A stretch of 64,000 bases of DNA, taken from the NCBI GenBank assembly GCA_947175495.1, contig CAMWNB010000008.1:1-64000 (forward strand), read 5' to 3'. Both the position numbers and the translations under genes were made by a program. The DNA is from an uncultured Porphyromonadaceae bacterium (GTDB lineage: Bacteria; Bacteroidota; Bacteroidia; Bacteroidales; Muribaculaceae). Shown in pieces: positions 46,138-57,323 of this stretch; position 1 is the first letter of the stretch, and the number at the start of each line of letters is the position of its first letter. Under the pieces are notes generated by a model. That model searched no databases and was not told the DNA's origin. It saw only the letters and a list, made by a program, of their open reading frames with translations.

Positions 46138-46658
46138 GCAAAATCAACTACGATATACGCAAGATACGCGCATTTGCCTTCGATGTGGACGGTGTGCTGT
46201 CGCCTGCGGTTGTGCCTATGGATGCCGACGGACGCCCTGCGCGCATGGCTAATGTTAAGGATGGTTTCGCCCTTAAGCAGGCTGTGCGGGCCGGTTATGC
46301 AGTGGCCATAATCACGGGTGCTGATACGCCCAATGTGCGCAAGCGTATGAATATGATTGGTATTGAGGATGTGTTCCTCGCAGCCGGCGATAAACTTGCC
46401 ATCCTCAAGGACTGGATGGCGCGGCACGGTCTATCGGCAGACGAGGTGGCCTTTGCCGGGGATGACATCCCTGATGTGGCCTGCATGCGCCATGTCGGAC
46501 TGTCTGTGGCGCCGTGCGACGCCGATCCGGATGTGCGTGCCATGGCCGTACATGTCAGCAACTGCGCGGGCGGCTACGGTGTGGCCCGCGAACTCATCCG
46601 CGAGGTCATGCTCGCACAGGGCGCATGGCCCGAAACTGCAAATGCTTTTGGAAACTGA
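46134..46658 (+). CDS. kdsC: KDO-8-phosphate phosphatase
   Basis: 174 residues, tetrameric HAD phosphatase of the C0 type. Motif I FDVDGVLS, motif II ITGADT (Thr/Ser), Lys in AAGDKLAIL and motif IV AGDDIPDVACM. Dephosphorylates KDO-8-P; KdsB (1394-2149) uses the product. ATGA overlap upstream and TGATG overlap with maf downstream. Confidence 0.92.
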   Translation: MSKINYDIRKIRAFAFDVDGVLSPAVVPMDADGRPARMANVKDGFALKQAVRAGYAVAIITGADTPNVRKRMNMIGIEDVFLAAGDKLAILKDWMARHGLSADEVAFAGDDIPDVACMRHVGLSVAPCDADPDVRAMAVHVSNCAGGYGVARELIREVMLAQGAWPETANAFGN

Positions 46659-47263
46659 TGAATATTAATCCTGCTACCCCTCCCCGCGTTTTCAACTTCA
46701 ATATTGTGTTGGCCAGTCAGTCGCCCCGCCGTCGCGAACTGATGCAGATGCTTGTTCCCGATGTGGTGGTGGCCTCTGCCAAAGATGTGGATGAAGACTA
46801 TCCCCCGATGTTGGCTGCTGTGGACGTGCCCGAATGGCTGTCGCGCCACAAAGCCGAAGCATATGCCGGCGATCTCAATGACGGAGAAGTGCTCGTAACC
46901 GCCGACACCGTGGTGATAGTAGACGGCGACATACTCGGCAAGCCTGCCGACGAGGCGGAGGCATGCGCGATGTTGCGTCGTCTCTCAGGCCGCACACATA
47001 CGGTGGTGACCGGTGTGACACTGTCGTATAGGGGCGGCCGCGACAGTTTTTCGGAGCGCACGGAGGTGGAGGTGGCTCCGCTCTCCGACAGCGAGATTGA
47101 GGCATATGTGCGCGCGTTTCGTCCGCTTGACAAAGCCGGAGCGTATGGCATCCAGGAGTGGATAGGCGGAATAGGCATCCGTGGCATCCGCGGCTGCTTC
47201 TACAATGTGATGGGCCTTCCGCTCCATGCGCTTTACACCCACCTCAAATCCATCTCCTTCTGA
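46658..47263 (+). CDS. maf: Maf family nucleotide pyrophosphatase
   Basis: 201 residues. Signature LASQSPRRRELM near the N terminus, WLSRHKAEAYA, TADTVVIVDGDILGKP with the catalytic Asp, GRTHTVVTGVTL and DKAGAYGIQEWIGG. It hydrolyses dTTP/UTP or modified nucleotides. The open frame extends upstream to 46514 inside kdsC; ATG 46658 shares one base with the kdsC stop and matches family N termini. Confidence 0.94.
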   Translation: MNINPATPPRVFNFNIVLASQSPRRRELMQMLVPDVVVASAKDVDEDYPPMLAAVDVPEWLSRHKAEAYAGDLNDGEVLVTADTVVIVDGDILGKPADEAEACAMLRRLSGRTHTVVTGVTLSYRGGRDSFSERTEVEVAPLSDSEIEAYVRAFRPLDKAGAYGIQEWIGGIGIRGIRGCFYNVMGLPLHALYTHLKSISF

Positions 47264-47279
47264 TTGTTGCCCTGTAATT

Positions 47280-49727
<2,448 letters not shown>

Positions 49728-49753
49728 ACTTTCGCTCTATGCAAACAGGATGC

Positions 49754-49761
49754 CAAAGTTA
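49754..49761 (-). promoter_or_regulatory. -7 box of lon
   Basis: TAACTTTG on the minus strand, 26 bases before the ATG. No heat-shock-type element recognised. Confidence 0.5.
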
Positions 49762-49830
49762 CGAAATTTTCGCGACATATTCCGCATGTGGCCTCAAAAA
49801 GCCTGGAACTTCGGGCGGTAGCCGAAAATG

Positions 49831-49886
49831 TGTTGCGTAACATAGAAATTAAATTGCATTTTTCACGGAAAAATAATTAAATTGCA
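49831..49886 (+). repeat. direct repeats and palindrome upstream of the EF-G2 gene
   Basis: AATTAAATTGCA occurs twice (49847-49858 and 49875-49886; 28 bp apart). Upstream is TGTTGCGTAACA (49831-49842), a TGTT/AACA inverted repeat. No TAnnTTTG box is seen between here and the ATG at 49931. Confidence 0.55.
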
Positions 49887-49930
49887 ATCGAAAAAATAAC
49901 CATCTGGCCTCAGATACCAAAAGCTAAACT

Positions 49931-52087
49931 ATGAAAATCTATAAGACCAACGAAATCAAAAACATAGCCCTGCTTGGAAGCAAGGGCTCGGGTAAGACCA
50001 CACTCGCCGAGTCGATGCTCTACGAGTGTGGTGTGATAAAACGTCGCGGCACTATTGAAGCCGGAAACACCGTCTGCGACTACTTCCCCGTAGAAAAGGA
50101 GTACGGCTACTCGGTGTTCTCCACCGTGTTCTATGCCGAGTTCCTCAACAAGAAACTCAATGTGATAGACTGCCCCGGAGCCGACGACTTTGTGGGCAAC
50201 GCCATCACCGCGCTCAACGTGACCGATACCGGTGTCATCGTGATCAACGGCCAGTATGGAGTGGAAGTGGGCACGCAGAACATCTTCCGCACAGCCTCGT
50301 CAATCAAGAAACCCATTATCTTCGCCATCAATCAGCTTGACGGCGAGAAGGCCGATTACGACAACGTAATCGAGCAGATGAAAGAAGTATTCGGTTCCAA
50401 GGTGGTGCCCATCCAGTATCCCCTGCAGTGCGGCCCGGGCTTTAACGCCATGATCGACGTACTTCTGATGAAGAAGTATTCGTGGGGCCCCGAGGGCGGT
50501 GTGCCCACCATCGAGGAAATACCCGCCGAGGAGATGGACCGTGCCATGGAGCTGCACAAGGCCCTCGTTGAGGCTGCTGCCGAGAACGATGAGAGCCTTA
50601 TGGAGAAATTCTTCGAGACCGAGCACCTCACAGAAGACGAGATGCGCATGGGCATCCGCAAGGGTCTTATCGACCGTTCGATCTACCCGGTGTTCTGCGT
50701 AAGCGCCGCCAAGGATATGGGCGTGCGCCGCATGATGGAGTTCCTCGGCAATGTGGTGCCTTTCGTAGAGGATATGCCCGCACCTGTCGACACTGCCGGC
50801 GACACGATTGAACCCAAGGCCGACGGCCCGCTGAGCGTGTACATGTTCAAGACCACCGTGGAGCCGCACATCGGCGAGGTGAGCTATTTCAAGGTGATGA
50901 GCGGCACACTGCGTGCAGGTGCCGACCTTGAGAATGTGACCCGCGGCAGCAAGGAGCGCCTGGCGCAGATATTCTGCGTGTGCGGTCAGATAAAGACGCC
51001 TGTCGATGCTCTTGAAGCCGGCGACATCGGCGCAGCCGTGAAGCTGAAAGACGCCCGCACCGGAAATACTCTCGACGAGAAGGGCTGCGACTACGAGTTC
51101 GACTTCATCAAATATCCCGCGCCCAAGTATCAGCGTGCCGTGCGTCCCGTCACCGAGAGCGACGCCGAGAAACTCAACTCCATCCTCACCCGCATGCACG
51201 AGGAGGATCCCACCTGGCAGATAGAGCAATCCAAGGAACTGAAACAGACCATCGTGTCGGGACAGGGCGAGTTCCATCTGCGCACGCTCAAATGGCGCGT
51301 GGAGAACAATGAGAAGCTGCCTATCGTGTTCGAAGAACCGAAGATTCCCTATCGCGAGACCATCACCAAGGCCGCCCGTGCCGACTACCGCCACAAGAAG
51401 CAGAGCGGTGGCGCCGGTCAGTTCGGCGAGGTGCATCTGATTGTTGAACCTTACTTTGAAGGCATGCCTGTTCCCGACAGCTATCGTTTCGGCAACCAGG
51501 AATTCAAGATGAACGTGCGCGACACGCAGGAAATTCCTCTGGCATGGGGCGGCAAACTCGTGGTGTGCAACAGCATCGTTGGCGGCGCCATCGATGCCCG
51601 CTTCATCCCTGCCATAGTCAAAGGTCTGATGGACCGCATGGAGCAAGGCCCGCTGACAGGCTCTTACGCCCGCGACGTGCGTGTCATCATCTACGACGGC
51701 AAGATGCACCCGGTCGACAGCAATGAAATCTCGTTCCGTCTGGCCGGCCGCAATGCCTTCAGCGAGGCATTCCGCAACGCAGGTCCCAAGGTGCTCGAAC
51801 CAGTCTACGACGTGGAAGTGATGGTACCCGGCGATGTGATGGGCGATGTGATGAGCGACCTGCAGGGACGCCGTGCCATCATCATGGGCATGCACAGCGA
51901 GAATGGCTTTGAGGTGATAGCCGCCAAGGTGCCCCTCAAGGAGATGGCCAGCTACTCGACGGCGCTCAGTTCCATCACCGGTGGCCGCAGCAGCTTCACC
52001 ATGAAGTTTGCCTCCTACGAGCTTGTGCCCGGCGACGTGCAGGACAAACTGCTCAAGGAATATGCGGAAAAGAACAACGAAGACTGA
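49931..52087 (+). CDS. fusA2: EF-G paralogue (EF-G2 type) lacking the catalytic histidine
   Basis: 718 residues with the five EF-G domains. G1 loop GSKGSGKT (16-23) is intact. The G3 motif, DTPGH in canonical EF-G, reads DCPGA (80-84): the GTP-activating His is Ala. The switch I ITI block is not recognisable and G4 is NQLD (134-137). Domain IV and V blocks are present (GGAGQFGEVHLIVEPYFEG; GVIDARF-like GGAIDARFIPAI; MVPGDVMGDVMSDLQGRR). A Bacteroides EF-G2 that translocates without GTP hydrolysis and aids gut colonisation is known; this looks like its homologue. Confidence 0.9.
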   Translation: MKIYKTNEIKNIALLGSKGSGKTTLAESMLYECGVIKRRGTIEAGNTVCDYFPVEKEYGYSVFSTVFYAEFLNKKLNVIDCPGADDFVGNAITALNVTDTGVIVINGQYGVEVGTQNIFRTASSIKKPIIFAINQLDGEKADYDNVIEQMKEVFGSKVVPIQYPLQCGPGFNAMIDVLLMKKYSWGPEGGVPTIEEIPAEEMDRAMELHKALVEAAAENDESLMEKFFETEHLTEDEMRMGIRKGLIDRSIYPVFCVSAAKDMGVRRMMEFLGNVVPFVEDMPAPVDTAGDTIEPKADGPLSVYMFKTTVEPHIGEVSYFKVMSGTLRAGADLENVTRGSKERLAQIFCVCGQIKTPVDALEAGDIGAAVKLKDARTGNTLDEKGCDYEFDFIKYPAPKYQRAVRPVTESDAEKLNSILTRMHEEDPTWQIEQSKELKQTIVSGQGEFHLRTLKWRVENNEKLPIVFEEPKIPYRETITKAARADYRHKKQSGGAGQFGEVHLIVEPYFEGMPVPDSYRFGNQEFKMNVRDTQEIPLAWGGKLVVCNSIVGGAIDARFIPAIVKGLMDRMEQGPLTGSYARDVRVIIYDGKMHPVDSNEISFRLAGRNAFSEAFRNAGPKVLEPVYDVEVMVPGDVMGDVMSDLQGRRAIIMGMHSENGFEVIAAKVPLKEMASYSTALSSITGGRSSFTMKFASYELVPGDVQDKLLKEYAEKNNED

Positions 52088-52110
52088 TACCAACTGATAT
52101 AAGCTGTTTG

Positions 52111-52143
52111 AAATGCAGGCGCAATTCTTTTGCGCCTGCATTT
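52111..52143 (+). terminator. terminator hairpin after fusA2
   Basis: Perfect 14-bp stem, AAATGCAGGCGCAA (52111-52124) with TTGCGCCTGCATTT (52130-52143), loop of five. The T-run is short (TTT), so termination may be partial. Confidence 0.8.
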
Positions 52144-52157
52144 ATGATGATATAAAA

Positions 52158-52925
52158 ATGAAAAGAGAAATAACGGCAGAGGACATTGTGGAAGCGCTGC
52201 GCCTGTATGCCGACGACGAGCAGCGGCGTGTGCTGATGCGCTTTTTCAAGACAGGCAAAGGCCAGTATGGCGAAGGCGATAGCTTTCTGGGATTGCGTGT
52301 GCCGCAGACACGCAGTGTTGTGCGCGAGGCGCGCAGGCAGGTTGCAATGGACGAGATAGAGCGGCTGCTCTACAGTCCCCTGCATGAGGCAAGGCTGGCA
52401 GGATTGCTGCTGCTCGTGGAGGAGATGAAAGCGGCGCTTCCTCGCCGTCGCGATGACCCGACAGCAGGAGCCGACAGACGCGAAGAGCTTGCGCGGTTCT
52501 ATCTGCGCCATGCCCGGCAGGCCAACAATTGGGATCTCGTGGATCTGAGTTGCGGATATATCCTGGGTGTGCATCTGTTGCATGCCGGCACAGACGGGCG
52601 TATGCCCGACCGTGGCGTGCTCGACACCCTTGCGGCCAGCGACAACTTGTGGGAGCAGCGCATTGCCATTGTGTCGACGCTGGAGCTCATACGTGCCCGT
52701 CAGTTTGACGACACGTTGCGCATAGCCTCGCTCCTGCTCGACCATCCGCACGACCTTATCCACAAGGCAGTGGGATGGATGTTGCGCGAGGTCGGCAAGC
52801 GCGACAAGGATGTGCTGGTCGATTATCTTGAAGCCAACCATGCGCGGATGGCCCGCACCACGTTGCGCTATGCCATTGAGAAATTTCCTGACGACGAACG
52901 GCGTGCATGGTTGCAGCGCCGATAA
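52158..52925 (+). CDS. AlkD-like DNA alkylation repair protein
   Basis: 255 residues made of HEAT-like helices. Family blocks: RFFKTGKGQYGEGDSFLGL near the N terminus, the catalytic-site NNWDLVDLSCGYI (Trp and Asp), LWEQRIAIVSTLELI and HKAVGWMLREVGKRD with ARTTLRYAIEKF at the end. AlkD removes positively charged alkylpurines from DNA. ATG 52158; the longer frame starts inside the preceding terminator. Confidence 0.9.
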   Translation: MKREITAEDIVEALRLYADDEQRRVLMRFFKTGKGQYGEGDSFLGLRVPQTRSVVREARRQVAMDEIERLLYSPLHEARLAGLLLLVEEMKAALPRRRDDPTAGADRREELARFYLRHARQANNWDLVDLSCGYILGVHLLHAGTDGRMPDRGVLDTLAASDNLWEQRIAIVSTLELIRARQFDDTLRIASLLLDHPHDLIHKAVGWMLREVGKRDKDVLVDYLEANHARMARTTLRYAIEKFPDDERRAWLQRR

Positions 52926-52956
52926 CGGCATCACACATTTTAAGTATATTTTTGTT

Positions 52957-52987
52957 AAACATCCCGTCGCGGCGGGATGTTTTTTAC
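52957..52987 (+). terminator. intrinsic terminator after the AlkD-like gene
   Basis: AAACATCCCG and CGGGATGTTT (10 bp) around TCGCGG, followed by a run of T. Confidence 0.9.
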
Positions 52988-52999
52988 CAATAATTAAGT

Positions 53000-53031
53000 A
53001 TTGTTCACCATTAGTTGCTTGTGTAATTTTG
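53000..53031 (+). promoter_or_regulatory. promoter of the porin-imelysin operon
   Basis: -33 ATTG (53000-53003), 20-bp spacer, -7 TAATTTTG (53024-53031). Leader of about 65 bases to the ATG. No Fur-like palindrome recognised. Confidence 0.65.
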
Positions 53032-53100
53032 CACTGCAAAATCAGGGGAGCAGGCTTCGGGAATGACGCCGGACCGACCCCGCCAACGAACAATACTCAA

Positions 53101-54405
53101 ATGAAAGCAAATCTATTTGTAGCTTTAACATTACTCGGCGCAGCAGGCCAATATGCCATGGCTGCGTCCCCCGAGAGCCTCGATTCCACTACAGTAAAAA
53201 AGAAAGTGTCGGCATGGGACCGCCTGCATGTGGGCGGTTACGGCGAAGCTGTCTTTACCCGCAACTTCTATTCCGACAGCTATCTGCGCTATTCCGAACC
53301 CGACAAGTACCGCAAGGGTTCGCATGGCCGCTTCGACCTGCCCCATGTGGTGATTTATCTGGGCTATGACTTTGGCCACGGCTGGTCTATGAGCTCGGAA
53401 ATAGAATTCGAGCACGGCGGCGTCGAGTCGGCGGTAGAAATAGAAACCGAGGAGGCCGGCGAATACGAAAAGGAAATAGAACGTGGCGGCGAGGTGAACC
53501 TCGAGCAGTTCTATATCCAGAAGGAATTTATGCCCCAGCTAAAGTTGCGCGCAGGCCTGCAAGTTGTGCCCGTGGGCGGTACCAACGCGCGCCACGAGCC
53601 CAATCAGTTCTTCGGTGTCTACCGCCCCGAGGGCGAGAACACCATTATGCCGTGCACATGGCGAGAGGTGTCTGTTTCGTTGCTCGGCCGTGCGGGCAAA
53701 TGGGGCTATCAGGCCATGTTTCTGCCGGGCCTTGACTCCGAGCGTTTCGGCAACAGCGGATGGATTCACGACGGCTCCGCATCGCCTTATGAATTCAAGA
53801 TAGCCAACAACTACGCCTTTGCGGCGCGTGTCGACAACTATTCCGTGCCCGGTTTGCGTCTGAGTGTCAGCGGATATGTGGGCAACTCTTTCCGCAACAC
53901 GCTTTATCCCACATCATCCACTAAGAACGACGGCATCCACGGCACCGTGACAATCGGCTCGTTTGACTTCAGCTACTCCGGCCACAACTTCGTGACACGC
54001 GGCTCGTTTGACTGGGGCCATCTGACCGACTCCCGCCATATCTCGCGTTTCAACATAGCCATGCCCAAGACTTCGACATCCAAGCGGCAGGAGGTTGCCT
54101 CCGACGCAGTGGCCGCAGGTGTGGAGGTGGGCTATAATTTCTTCAGCCTGTCGCCCGCGCTGACAGCAAAGGGGCAGAAGATGTTCGCCTTCGGCCGTTA
54201 CGACTATTACGACTCTATGGCCAGGATGGATGGAGCGCAGAGCCTCGGTTGGTGCCGTCGTCAGAAAATTTCGGCCGGCGTAAACTGGTATCCTATCGAC
54301 CGGATAATGATTAAAGGCGAATACACCTATCGCATTCTCCCATCGGCCTACAACAACGAACCATCCATCTCGTTGGGCATTGCCTATTGCGGCTGGTTCA
54401 AATAA
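53101..54405 (+). CDS. porin-like outer-membrane protein of the imelysin operon
   Basis: 434 residues; signal peptide (MKANLFVALTLLGAAGQYAM then AAS). Barrel strands with a porin O/P flavour: HVGGYGEAVFTRNFYSD, HVVIYLGYDFGHGWSMSSE, LEQFYIQKEFMPQLKLRAGL and the ending SISLGIAYCGWFK. An acidic loop (EIETEEAGEYEKEIE) may bind cations. The frame is open upstream to 52810 but ATG 53101 starts the signal peptide and follows the promoter. First gene of a four-gene unit. Confidence 0.82.
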   Translation: MKANLFVALTLLGAAGQYAMAASPESLDSTTVKKKVSAWDRLHVGGYGEAVFTRNFYSDSYLRYSEPDKYRKGSHGRFDLPHVVIYLGYDFGHGWSMSSEIEFEHGGVESAVEIETEEAGEYEKEIERGGEVNLEQFYIQKEFMPQLKLRAGLQVVPVGGTNARHEPNQFFGVYRPEGENTIMPCTWREVSVSLLGRAGKWGYQAMFLPGLDSERFGNSGWIHDGSASPYEFKIANNYAFAARVDNYSVPGLRLSVSGYVGNSFRNTLYPTSSTKNDGIHGTVTIGSFDFSYSGHNFVTRGSFDWGHLTDSRHISRFNIAMPKTSTSKRQEVASDAVAAGVEVGYNFFSLSPALTAKGQKMFAFGRYDYYDSMARMDGAQSLGWCRRQKISAGVNWYPIDRIMIKGEYTYRILPSAYNNEPSISLGIAYCGWFK

Positions 54406-54432
54406 GAGAATCTTTATCACACAAAATAAAAT

Positions 54433-55596
54433 ATGAAATTCTACAAGTATCTCACTGTAGCAGCTGTGGCCATTTCAATGACCGCATGCTCCGACTCCAA
54501 TTCCGATGAGCCCAACAGCGGCGATGAATCTTCCGAAAAAGAAGTCGCCTTGAAAAATGCTGCCGAGCAGTATGTCGATTACACTGTGCTTCCCACCTAC
54601 AAGGCAATGGCCGATGCTGCTGTGGAACTTCAGTCGCTCAGCCACGACATCCGCAGCAAGTTTGCCGCCGGCACCCTTACCTCGGCCGACGTAGCGGCTG
54701 CCGGCGAAGCCTGGCGCCGCGCCCGCAAGAGCTGGGAGCTATCCGAGGCCTTCCTGTTCGGTCCGGCCAATACCCACAACATTGACCCGCACATCGACTC
54801 GTGGCCTCTCGACAAGGCCGCCATGGAAACTCTGCTCGGCGACATCCGTGCCGGCAAGCCCTGGAGTCTTGAAAACAACGGCGGCTATGGTCTTATCGGC
54901 TTCCATTCCGTAGAATACCTGCTCTTTGAACTCACTCCCGACGGCAACAGTTCGCTCACTCACTCTACCGCCTACACCGCAGAGGAACTTGAGTATCTCT
55001 GCGCCGTTACCGACGACCTATGTCAGCAGTGCGTGTGTCTCGAGGCTTGCTGGGCCGGCACCGACGCCATCTCTTCGGAGAAGCAAGATATCCTCGAAGA
55101 GGCCGACCTCGACTACAATGAAACCTACGGCTGGGAGATGAAGAACGCTGGTCGTGGCGGCTCGCGTTTCAAAACCTACCAGGAAGTGGCCGAAGAAATC
55201 ATCCAGGGCTGCATTGACATAGCCGATGAGGTCGGTAACACTAAAATCGGCCGTCCCCACTTCGGCGCGTCCGAACAAGACAGAAACTACATTGAGTCGC
55301 CTTACTCGCTCAACTCCATAGAGGACTTCGTGGACAACATCATATCCATCCGCAACTCCTATTGCGGCGCGAACGGTGCCACAGCTTCCATAAGCGACTA
55401 TGTGAAAAAACACGACGCCGCCCTCGACACCCGCGTGCGCAAGGCTATAGACGATGCCATCGCTGCTATCCAGGCCATCCCGGAGCCTTTCGACAAGAGC
55501 GCAGGCAGTGAAGCGGCAGGCAAAGCCGTGACCGCCACCGGCACCGACCTTGCCGACATACTCGGCGAAGTGAGCACCCTCATCACACGCAACTAA
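54433..55596 (+). CDS. imelysin family lipoprotein
   Basis: 387 residues, lipobox ISMTAC followed by a Ser/Asp/Glu-rich linker. Imelysin/peptidase M75 fold: YVDYTVLPTYKAM, ARKSWELSEAFLFGP, IDSWPLD and the GxHxxE motif as GFHSVEYLLF. Imelysins (IrpA, EfeO M75 domain) are periplasmic or surface iron-linked proteins, and protease activity is doubtful. It is between a porin and a di-haem protein, typical for a Bacteroidetes iron/haem operon. Confidence 0.9.
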   Translation: MKFYKYLTVAAVAISMTACSDSNSDEPNSGDESSEKEVALKNAAEQYVDYTVLPTYKAMADAAVELQSLSHDIRSKFAAGTLTSADVAAAGEAWRRARKSWELSEAFLFGPANTHNIDPHIDSWPLDKAAMETLLGDIRAGKPWSLENNGGYGLIGFHSVEYLLFELTPDGNSSLTHSTAYTAEELEYLCAVTDDLCQQCVCLEACWAGTDAISSEKQDILEEADLDYNETYGWEMKNAGRGGSRFKTYQEVAEEIIQGCIDIADEVGNTKIGRPHFGASEQDRNYIESPYSLNSIEDFVDNIISIRNSYCGANGATASISDYVKKHDAALDTRVRKAIDDAIAAIQAIPEPFDKSAGSEAAGKAVTATGTDLADILGEVSTLITRN

Positions 55597-55621
55597 ACTG
55601 AACCACAAACCCCGCAGAGAG

Positions 55622-55655
55622 TACCCGACGGCCGCGTCTATGTGCCGTCGGGGTA
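55622..55655 (+). repeat. intercistronic hairpin
   Basis: TACCCGACGGC pairs with GCCGTCGGGGTA (one bulged G) around CGCGTCTATGT. No T-run. It separates the imelysin and di-haem genes and may tune their relative expression. Confidence 0.6.
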
Positions 55656-55677
55656 TTCTGCAAATACCGTCATAATC

Positions 55678-57321
55678 GTGAAAAAACGCAAATTCGCAGC
55701 TCTGATGCTCGCATCGGCCACAGCCATGCTTGCAGTGTCGTGTTCCGACGACGAAAAAATCGAGGACGAAAAGCCCGAAAGCCAAGTGCCCGAATGGTAT
55801 TATGCCGGTGGCGAGCTCGGCACATCCGCCCTCTTTACCTCCAATGCTTTCGAACAGCCTACCGCCGCCGTGCAGAACCAAGGTATGTACCAGCAGTTCA
55901 AGAATGGCGAAGCACTCTTTGAAAAGCCTTTCATGGCCAATGCAAGCGGTGTGCGCCATGGTCTGGGCCCTGTCTACATCCGCACGTCATGTATGCACTG
56001 CCACCCCAGTTATGGCCACGGCACGCGTGTGCCCGAAGGCGCCTTCAGCACTGCCGATCCGGGCAACGGCTGTCTGCTCGTGGTCTACGATCCTGCCACA
56101 GAAGGCTATGTGCCCTGGCTCGCAGGAATGCCGCAGAGCCACGCCGTGGCGCCTTTCAAGGCACCCCTCGACGAGAGCCTCATCAACGTGCGATGGGTCA
56201 ACGCCACCGACGAGTGGGGCAACCGTTTTGCCGACGGCGAGACCTACGAACTGCAATATCCTGAGGTCACAATGCCCCGCGAGGCAATCTATGTGGTGCG
56301 CCGGGGCTATGAGCTGCCGGGCGACTACGCCGTGAAGCTCGAGTCGACCATCGGAATCTATGGCACCGGCCTGCTCGACGCTATCGACGACGACGATCTG
56401 CTGGCACAGTACCGCAAGGAGGAGAACGACGGCTTCCTGCCCAATGGTCTGAATCCGGCCTTCTATGCCAATGGCAACTGGACGGGGCTCTATGCCAACT
56501 CGCTTCAGGGCGACGGCACCGGCTATCCTCGCCGCTTCACCTACGCTCTCTCACGAGGCCCGCTGCAGGATGCCGCCGGCGCGAACGCCATCTGGAACAT
56601 TACCAACGTGACCCGTTCCGACCGCCGTTACCACTACCTTGACGCCGCAGGCACATACGCCGAGTACTCCGCCAAGGACCCCGAAGTGCAGGCCGGCTTC
56701 GATGAGTACCTTCAGCGCATCGACCCCCGCCACGACCATGCCGACTGGTGGACCGGCACCGCCGAGGAGCGCATAAAGAAATACCTTACTGCAAAAGACC
56801 TTGACGTGGAGATGTCCGACGATGAGTACACCGACCTTATGGTGTGGCACCGTGGCCTCGCTGTGCCTGCCGTGCGCGACTGCGACGACCCAGAAGTGCT
56901 CCGCGGCAAGGAACTCTTTGAGCAGATAGGCTGTGCCTACTGTCATCGTCCCACATGGACCACCGGCAACGATGAAATCCGCGACCCGGCCCGTTTCTTC
57001 GCCGGCAACGAGCTGCCTCGCTATCCCCATCAGAAGATATGGCCCTACACCGACATGGTGCAGCACAAGCTGCATATGGCCAACGACATCCGTGGCGGAT
57101 GGTGCCGCACTACGCCTCTCTGGGGACGCGGCCTGCATCAGAAAATCACCGGTTCGCCCACTGCCGACCGCATGCACGACTGCCGTGCGCGCAACGCCAT
57201 GGAGGCTATCATGTGGCATGGTTATTCGCCAGAGTCCGACGGTCGCCGCTCCGTAGAGCTCTTCCGCGCCCTGCCCAAGGCCGACCGCGACGCCATTATC
57301 CGTTTTGTCGATGCTATCTGA
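55678..57321 (+). CDS. di-haem oxidoreductase (DUF1111 type) lipoprotein
   Basis: 547 residues. GTG start at 55678 gives the lipoprotein signal KKRKFAALMLASATAMLAVSC. Two CxxCH haem sites: CMHCH (about residue 107) and CAYCH (about 422). Landmarks of the DUF1111/DHOR family are GLGPVYIRTSCMHCH, GYELPGDYAVKLESTIGIYG, VWHRGLAVPA and GKELFEQIGCAYCH. Probably transfers electrons in the periplasm or at the surface. It needs cytochrome-c maturation, for which the next gene is a candidate. Confidence 0.9.
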   Translation: MKKRKFAALMLASATAMLAVSCSDDEKIEDEKPESQVPEWYYAGGELGTSALFTSNAFEQPTAAVQNQGMYQQFKNGEALFEKPFMANASGVRHGLGPVYIRTSCMHCHPSYGHGTRVPEGAFSTADPGNGCLLVVYDPATEGYVPWLAGMPQSHAVAPFKAPLDESLINVRWVNATDEWGNRFADGETYELQYPEVTMPREAIYVVRRGYELPGDYAVKLESTIGIYGTGLLDAIDDDDLLAQYRKEENDGFLPNGLNPAFYANGNWTGLYANSLQGDGTGYPRRFTYALSRGPLQDAAGANAIWNITNVTRSDRRYHYLDAAGTYAEYSAKDPEVQAGFDEYLQRIDPRHDHADWWTGTAEERIKKYLTAKDLDVEMSDDEYTDLMVWHRGLAVPAVRDCDDPEVLRGKELFEQIGCAYCHRPTWTTGNDEIRDPARFFAGNELPRYPHQKIWPYTDMVQHKLHMANDIRGGWCRTTPLWGRGLHQKITGSPTADRMHDCRARNAMEAIMWHGYSPESDGRRSVELFRALPKADRDAIIRFVDAI

Positions 57322-57323
57322 TT

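Noticed and set aside
50300-52141. Antisense open frame of 613 codons opposite fusA2
   Set aside because: Same cause; its composition (His, Leu and Ala rich without pattern) is that of a shadow frame.
55622-55655. Terminator between imelysin and di-haem genes
   Set aside because: Stable hairpin but no T-run, and the gene order argues for co-transcription; listed as an intercistronic hairpin instead.
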